Shown here piece after piece: positions 52,706-57,199 of a stretch of 57,199 nucleotides of DNA (position 1 is its first letter; the number at the start of each line of letters is the position of its first letter). This DNA comes from an uncultured Micrococcales bacterium (GTDB lineage Bacteria > Actinomycetota > Actinomycetes > Actinomycetales > Microbacteriaceae). The stretch lies in the NCBI GenBank assembly GCA_903834635.1, contig CAILJO010000027.1:1-57199 (forward strand). Reading direction: 5' to 3'. A program made the position numbers and the translations under genes. The notes below the pieces were generated by a model. It saw only the letters and a list, made by a program, of their open reading frames with translations, searched no databases and had not been told where the DNA came from.

Positions 52706-53320
52706 CTAAGCCTCTTCTGCTGGGGCTTCTGCCTCGGCGGCAGGAGCTTCTTCAGCTGGGGTTTCTTCAGCGACGGCTTCGGCTGCAGGAGCCTCTTCTG
52801 CTGCTGCTTCTTCGGCTACAACTTCTTCAACGACGGCTTCAGCTGCAACTTCGGCAACTGCCTCGGCAGCTACTTCTTCTGCTACTGCTTCGACAACTGC
52901 TTCTTCAACAGCGGCCTCAACGGCTGCTTCTTCAGCTGGAGTCTCTTCGACCTTTGCCTTCTTGGCAGCAAGCTCTTCCTTAGGAAGAAGGACAGCCTTC
53001 TTCTTGGTATCAACGATGAACTCTGGCTTGGCTTCTTTGACCTGAACCTTGTTCACGGCCTTTTCACCCTTTGAAGCCTGGAAGTCTCCGGTGAGCTTCA
53101 ACAGGGCTTCAACCTGCTCGGTTGGCTGTGCGCCAACGCTTAGCCAATACTGAGCGCGCTCAGAGTCGACCTCAATAAGTGATGGGTTCTCGGTCGGCAC
53201 ATAGCGACCAATTTCTTCGATAACGCGACCGTCACGCTTGGTGCGTGAATCGGCAACGACAATACGGTAGTGAGGCGCACGCTTTTTGCCGAGACGCTTC
53301 AGACGGATCTTTACAGCCAC
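52706..53320 (-). CDS. rpsP: 30S ribosomal protein S16 with long Ala/Glu/Val-rich C-terminal extension
   Basis: [40 protein letters not shown]; 204 aa. Confidence 0.96.
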   Translation of the reverse strand: MAVKIRLKRLGKKRAPHYRIVVADSRTKRDGRVIEEIGRYVPTENPSLIEVDSERAQYWLSVGAQPTEQVEALLKLTGDFQASKGEKAVNKVQVKEAKPEFIVDTKKKAVLLPKEELAAKKAKVEETPAEEAAVEAAVEEAVVEAVAEEVAAEAVAEVAAEAVVEEVVAEEAAAEEAPAAEAVAEETPAEEAPAAEAEAPAEEA

Positions 53321-53350
53321 AATTTTCCTTTTGGTTTTGTATTGGGCGAG

Positions 53351-53439
53351 TTCTACCGTGAGCGTGGGGGCACACTCGGTAGAGAAGCTCTATGGGTTAC
53401 CTTTGGTTTCTGGTTAGAGGGTCAGAAACTTAGGCAACC
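53351..53439 (-). ncRNA. Candidate structured rpsP 5' leader (two hairpins)
   Basis: Minus strand: GGTTGCCT..GTTTCTG-N10-CAGAAAC..AGGTAACC (53395-53439) and CTACCGAGTGTG-CCCC-CACGCT.CA.CGGTAG (53351-53385). Confidence 0.5.
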
Positions 53440-53440
53440 G

Positions 53441-53455
53441 CTCTATTCTGCCAGA
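53441..53455 (-). promoter_or_regulatory. Candidate rpsP promoter -10 region (TCTGGCAGAATAGAG)
   Basis: Identical 15-mer at 51183-51197; TTGCCA about 18 nt upstream of CAGAAT. Confidence 0.5.
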
Positions 53456-53492
53456 TAAAGCGCCTTGGTGGCAACCAAAGCGGCAATGTTGC

Positions 53493-54992
53493 CTAAAGTC
53501 CGAAGGCAGAACCCGAACCAGACGACTCCGATGGCTTTTCGCCCAGAGCCCGGGCCGCCTCTTCAGCCGCACGCTTTGCTGGGTTTCCTGACTTCGAGCT
53601 CTTTTTGCCTTTGTCTTTCTTCTTAGCCTTGCCACCGATGAATCCGCCACCCATTCCAGGCATACCGGGCATACCGGGCATTTGAGGCATGGCTCCCTTG
53701 GCGACGGTCTTCATCATCTTTGAGGCTTGTTCGAACCGGTTCACCAAAGAGTTGACATCGGTAACCGTCATTCCCGATCCGCGAGCGATGCGCAGACGAC
53801 GTGAACCGTTCAATACCTTTGGCTGTTGACGTTCGAGCGGAGTCATTGAACGAATGATCGCCTCGGTGCGATCGATTTCGCGTTCATCAAAGTTTTCGAG
53901 TTGTTCGCGCATCTGTCCAGCGCCAGGCATCATGGCCAGCATGCTCTTTAGGCTGCCCATCTTGCGGAGTTGTTGCATTTGGTCGAGAAAGTCCTCGAGC
54001 GTGAAAGTCTCCGATTGAAGTTTTTCAGCGAGCTTTCTTGACTCTTCTTCGTCGAACGTAGCCTGTGTCTTTTCGATGAGCGAGAGCACGTCGCCCATGT
54101 CGAGAATTCGGCTGGCCATGCGGTCTGGATAGAACGGCTCAAAGGCGTCCATCGCCTCGCCATTAGACACAAAGATGATTGGCTTGCCCGTGACTGACGA
54201 AACCGAAAGCGCAGCACCACCTCGGGCATCCCCATCGAGCTTGGTTAGTACGACACCGGTGATTCCGACGCCATCCTCGAAGGCCTTGGCGACGTTGACC
54301 GCATCTTGACCGATCATCGAGTCGATTACGAAAAGGACTTCGTCTGGGTTCACGGCCTTGCGAATGTCGCGCGCCTGCTGCATCAATTCTTCGTCGATAC
54401 CTAGTCGACCGGCGGTGTCAACGATGACCACGCTGTACTGCTTCTTGGTGGCGTGTTTGATCGAGTCTTTGGCAACGTTTACGGGATTGCCCTTGCCATT
54501 ACCCGGCTCTGGAGCGAAAACATCAACGCCAACGCGCTCACCGACCACCTGAAGCTGGTTTACGGCATTGGGGCGCTGAAGGTCGGCGGCGACCAGGATT
54601 GGTGTCTGGCCTTGGTCTTTGAGCCACTTGGCAAGTTTTCCGGCGAGCGTGGTCTTTCCGGAACCTTGAAGGCCGGCAAGCATGATCACCGTTGGCGGGT
54701 TCTTGGCAAACGAAAGCTTGCGCTGGTCGCCACCCAAAATCTTTACGAGCTCTTCGTTAACAATCTGAACGACTTGCTGAGCTGGGTTTAGAGCTTTGCT
54801 GACCTCATCACCGAGCGCCCGTTCACGAACTGCAGCAACAAAGTCTTTAACTACCTCGAGAGCGACATCGGCCTCAAGCAATGCTCGGCGAATTTCGCGA
54901 AGGGTTGCGTCAATGTCAGCAGGGGTTAGTTTTCCCTTGCTGCGAAGATTCTTGAACGTTTCGACTAAACGGTCAGAAAGATTACCGAACAC
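53493..54992 (-). CDS. ffh: Signal recognition particle protein Ffh
   Basis: GLQGSGKTTLAGKLAKWL, VDTAGRLGIDEELM, LTKLDGDARGGAALS; Met/Gly-rich M-domain. Confidence 0.97.
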   Translation of the reverse strand: MFGNLSDRLVETFKNLRSKGKLTPADIDATLREIRRALLEADVALEVVKDFVAAVRERALGDEVSKALNPAQQVVQIVNEELVKILGGDQRKLSFAKNPPTVIMLAGLQGSGKTTLAGKLAKWLKDQGQTPILVAADLQRPNAVNQLQVVGERVGVDVFAPEPGNGKGNPVNVAKDSIKHATKKQYSVVIVDTAGRLGIDEELMQQARDIRKAVNPDEVLFVIDSMIGQDAVNVAKAFEDGVGITGVVLTKLDGDARGGAALSVSSVTGKPIIFVSNGEAMDAFEPFYPDRMASRILDMGDVLSLIEKTQATFDEEESRKLAEKLQSETFTLEDFLDQMQQLRKMGSLKSMLAMMPGAGQMREQLENFDEREIDRTEAIIRSMTPLERQQPKVLNGSRRLRIARGSGMTVTDVNSLVNRFEQASKMMKTVAKGAMPQMPGMPGMPGMGGGFIGGKAKKKDKGKKSSKSGNPAKRAAEEAARALGEKPSESSGSGSAFGL

Positions 54993-55055
54993 AAAACTCC
55001 TTGGTTTTCGTCTTCAAGACTATCTAACTGCTTGGAAACTGGAGGCTTGCCCCAG

Positions 55056-56240
55056 TTATTCGACCAAGCCTTTAGCAAACTCAGCTGCATCGAAGAACGC
55101 AAAGTCTGCGATTCCCTCGCCAACTCCGACGAGCTTGACAGGGATTCCCAACTCGGTCTGTATCGAGTACACGATTCCACCCTTTGCGGTGCCATCAAGT
55201 TTGGTTAGTGCCACGCCCGTCACCTTGGCCACTTCGGCAAATGCCTTGGCTTGAGCCATGCCGTTTTGACCGGTTGTAGCATCAATCACCAAAAGAACTT
55301 CGGCGATCTCGGCGTTTTTTTCGATGACGCGACGAATCTTTTCGAGTTCGTTCATGAGGTCTACCTTGTTTTGCAAACGACCAGCGGTGTCGATGATCAA
55401 AACGTCAGCCTTCTCGCGCACGGCGATTTCTGAGGCTTCATATGCCACGGATGCCGGGTCTTGCCCCTCGGTCTTTGGACGAATCAGGCGAGCGCCCGAG
55501 CGGTCAGCCCAGGTGGCAATTTGCTCAACAGCAGCCGCCCTAAAAGTATCGGCCGCAGCGATCACCACATTCGAGTTGCTCTCTGAAAGCCATTTAGACA
55601 GCTTTCCGATGGTTGTGGTCTTTCCAACGCCGTTGACGCCGACCACCAGAATCACATAAGGTAACTTGCCGCTGTCTAGGTTCAAACCTTTGTCGGCTCG
55701 CTCTAGGTTTTCGGTGATGATTTCGGCCAGCAAATCCTTGAGTTCGGCTTCGGTTGACGCACCGGTCTTTTTGGCGCGCTCCTTCACGGCAGTCACAATT
55801 TTTTCAGCTGCTGCAACCCCAAAGTCTGCCTGAATCAAAACGTCTTCGAGTTCGTCGAGGTTCTCAGGATCGAACTTGATTCGAGTGAATAGGCTCTTGA
55901 TTCCCTTCACGAATGATCGCTTCGGAAGCTCAATCGCTTCTAGTGCCGCCGGCGGTGCCTGCACCTGAGGCTCTGGCACTTCTAGCGGCAAAGCGGCTGG
56001 CTCGGGTTGCGCGGTTTCGACCTCGGCCGCAACTTCGACCTCAGCAGCAACTTCGACCTCAGCCGCAACTTCGATCGGTTTTTCTGCCGCTGGCTCGGGT
56101 TGCGCGGTTTCGACCTCAGCCGCAACTTCGACATGCGACGAAGCGACGATGTCAGGCGTTTGCTCGAGCTCCGGGGCAACCTCAGCCGGGGATGCCTCCG
56201 GGGCATCCTTGTTCTTTTTCTTCCAGAACAAGAAGCCCAT
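55056..56240 (-). CDS. ftsY: Signal recognition particle receptor FtsY
   Basis: VGVNGVGKTTTIGKLSKWL, IIDTAGRLQNKVDLMNEL, LTKLDGTAKGG; acidic repetitive N-terminus. Confidence 0.97.
   Translation of the reverse strand: MGFLFWKKKNKDAPEASPAEVAPELEQTPDIVASSHVEVAAEVETAQPEPAAEKPIEVAAEVEVAAEVEVAAEVETAQPEPAALPLEVPEPQVQAPPAALEAIELPKRSFVKGIKSLFTRIKFDPENLDELEDVLIQADFGVAAAEKIVTAVKERAKKTGASTEAELKDLLAEIITENLERADKGLNLDSGKLPYVILVVGVNGVGKTTTIGKLSKWLSESNSNVVIAAADTFRAAAVEQIATWADRSGARLIRPKTEGQDPASVAYEASEIAVREKADVLIIDTAGRLQNKVDLMNELEKIRRVIEKNAEIAEVLLVIDATTGQNGMAQAKAFAEVAKVTGVALTKLDGTAKGGIVYSIQTELGIPVKLVGVGEGIADFAFFDAAEFAKGLVE
55996..56132. repeat. In-frame direct repeats in ftsY: 93-nt offset copy plus 18-nt units (EVAAEV)
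   Basis: gctggctcgggttgcgcggtttcgacctc.gccgcaacttcga recurs at 55996 and 56089; intervening 18-mer units c(t/a)cagc.gcaacttcgac. Confidence 0.85.
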
Positions 56241-57199
56241 TAGGACTTAGCCTCTTCGACAACTTTGCCTTTTTCGAGACGCTGACCGACAACGGCTGAA
56301 ACACCGTCCTGTCGCATAGAGACACCATAGAGCGCATCTGCAATTTCCATGGTGCGCTTTTGGTGGGTAACGATAATCAGCTGCGAACTCTCGCGAAGGT
56401 CCTGGAATATCTGCAGCAAGCGGCCAAGGTTTGCATCATCAAGAGCAGCCTCAACTTCGTCCATGACATAGAAGGGCGAAGGGCGCGCTTTGAAGATGGC
56501 GATAAGAAGCGCGACTGCAGCAAGCGAACGCTCTCCACCGCTGAGCAACGAAAGTCGCTCGATGCGCTTTCCAACTGGCTTGACGTTGACTTCGATGCCA
56601 GTGGTGAGCAGGTTCTCTGGGTCGGTCAAGAAAATCGAACCGGTGCCGCCTGGGAACAGCACAGGGAAAACCTTCTCGAATGCCTTGCGAGTGTCATTGA
56701 AGGCATCCTCGAAAATGTTCTTCATCTTCTCGTCAAGGTCTTCGATGATCTGCATCAAGTCTTTGCGCGTCTGAGTCAGGTCGGCAAGTTGTTCGGTTAA
56801 GAACTTATGGCGCTGTTCAAGGGCGGCGAACTCTTCGAGTGCAAGCGGGTTCACTCGGCCAAGTCGCTCGAGCACGCGCTCGGCATCGCGCAGGCGCTTG
56901 GTCTGCTCCTCGCGGTTGTAACGCTTTTTTCCGCCTTCGACTTCATCGTCGTCGACCAACTGGTCAGGGCCGTATTCAACAAGCAGAACCGATTGTTCCA
57001 ACCCGAGTTCATCGTTGGCTTTGCTGACCAAATTTGAAAGGTTGAGTCGCTTTTCGTGGTTGCCCAACTCAATGTCGTGAACGCTTTGGGTCAAAGTGCT
57101 CAGCTTCATTTGAATCTCGGCCACTTCACCACGAATTCTTACCAACTCGGTGAACTGCGACTGGCGCTCGGCGTCCATTTGTCCGAGGCGAACCTTTGC
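56240..57199 (-). CDS. smc: Chromosome segregation protein SMC, C-terminal part (truncated by window edge)
   Basis: LSLLSGGERSLAAVALLIAIFKARPSPFYVMDEVEAALDDANLGRLL; upstream of ftsY. Confidence 0.93.
   Translation of the reverse strand, partial: AKVRLGQMDAERQSQFTELVRIRGEVAEIQMKLSTLTQSVHDIELGNHEKRLNLSNLVSKANDELGLEQSVLLVEYGPDQLVDDDEVEGGKKRYNREEQTKRLRDAERVLERLGRVNPLALEEFAALEQRHKFLTEQLADLTQTRKDLMQIIEDLDEKMKNIFEDAFNDTRKAFEKVFPVLFPGGTGSIFLTDPENLLTTGIEVNVKPVGKRIERLSLLSGGERSLAAVALLIAIFKARPSPFYVMDEVEAALDDANLGRLLQIFQDLRESSQLIIVTHQKRTMEIADALYGVSMRQDGVSAVVGQRLEKGKVVEEAKS

Noticed and set aside
52669-52983. Leu/Arg/Gln-rich plus-strand ORF (104 aa)
   Set aside because: Antisense reading of the Ala/Glu-rich tail of rpsP; composition fully explained by that repeat.
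55996-56132. Possible CRISPR-like repeat array
   Set aside because: Repeats are in-frame codon repeats in ftsY, lack uniform spacers and leader, and no cas genes are present.
55913-56299. Plus-strand Arg/Pro/Gln repeat ORF and related ORFs over ftsY
   Set aside because: Antisense of the FtsY acidic repeat; no RBS or family signal.

Overview
The window is a gene-dense, GC-moderate actinobacterial chromosome segment. Gene content and order (gatCAB, ligA-mnmA-cysteine desulfurase, glgX-glgE-glgB, cdsA-frr-pyrH-tsf-rpsB, xerC-dprA-comM-yraN-DUF2469-rnhB-lepB-rplS-trmD-rimM-KH-rpsP-ffh-ftsY-smc) suggest a small-genome Microbacteriaceae-like organism; that placement is inference. About 55 protein genes are supportable, plus two tRNAs (Arg-TCT, His-GTG), several intrinsic terminators and low-complexity or repeat tracts. 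I see no CRISPR array, transposon or prophage. The left end holds an apparent agmatine/putrescine module: a PLP decarboxylase, an N-carbamoylputrescine amidase-like protein, agmatine deiminase, argG, and a divergent PotABCD-type ABC importer. The best leads for something undescribed are: (1) structured 5' leaders upstream of rpsB, rpsP and rplS, with near-identical candidate promoters for rpsP and rplS; (2) a group II-type PLP decarboxylase translationally coupled to aguB/aguA, a candidate non-canonical arginine decarboxylase; (3) a large envelope protein with an internal lipobox; (4) an RND pump with a Ser/Gly/Pro insertion near the docking region; (5) four convergent gene pairs whose stop codons overlap in 4 nt; (6) several starts that look leaderless. 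All product calls are from reading the sequence; no database searches were run.
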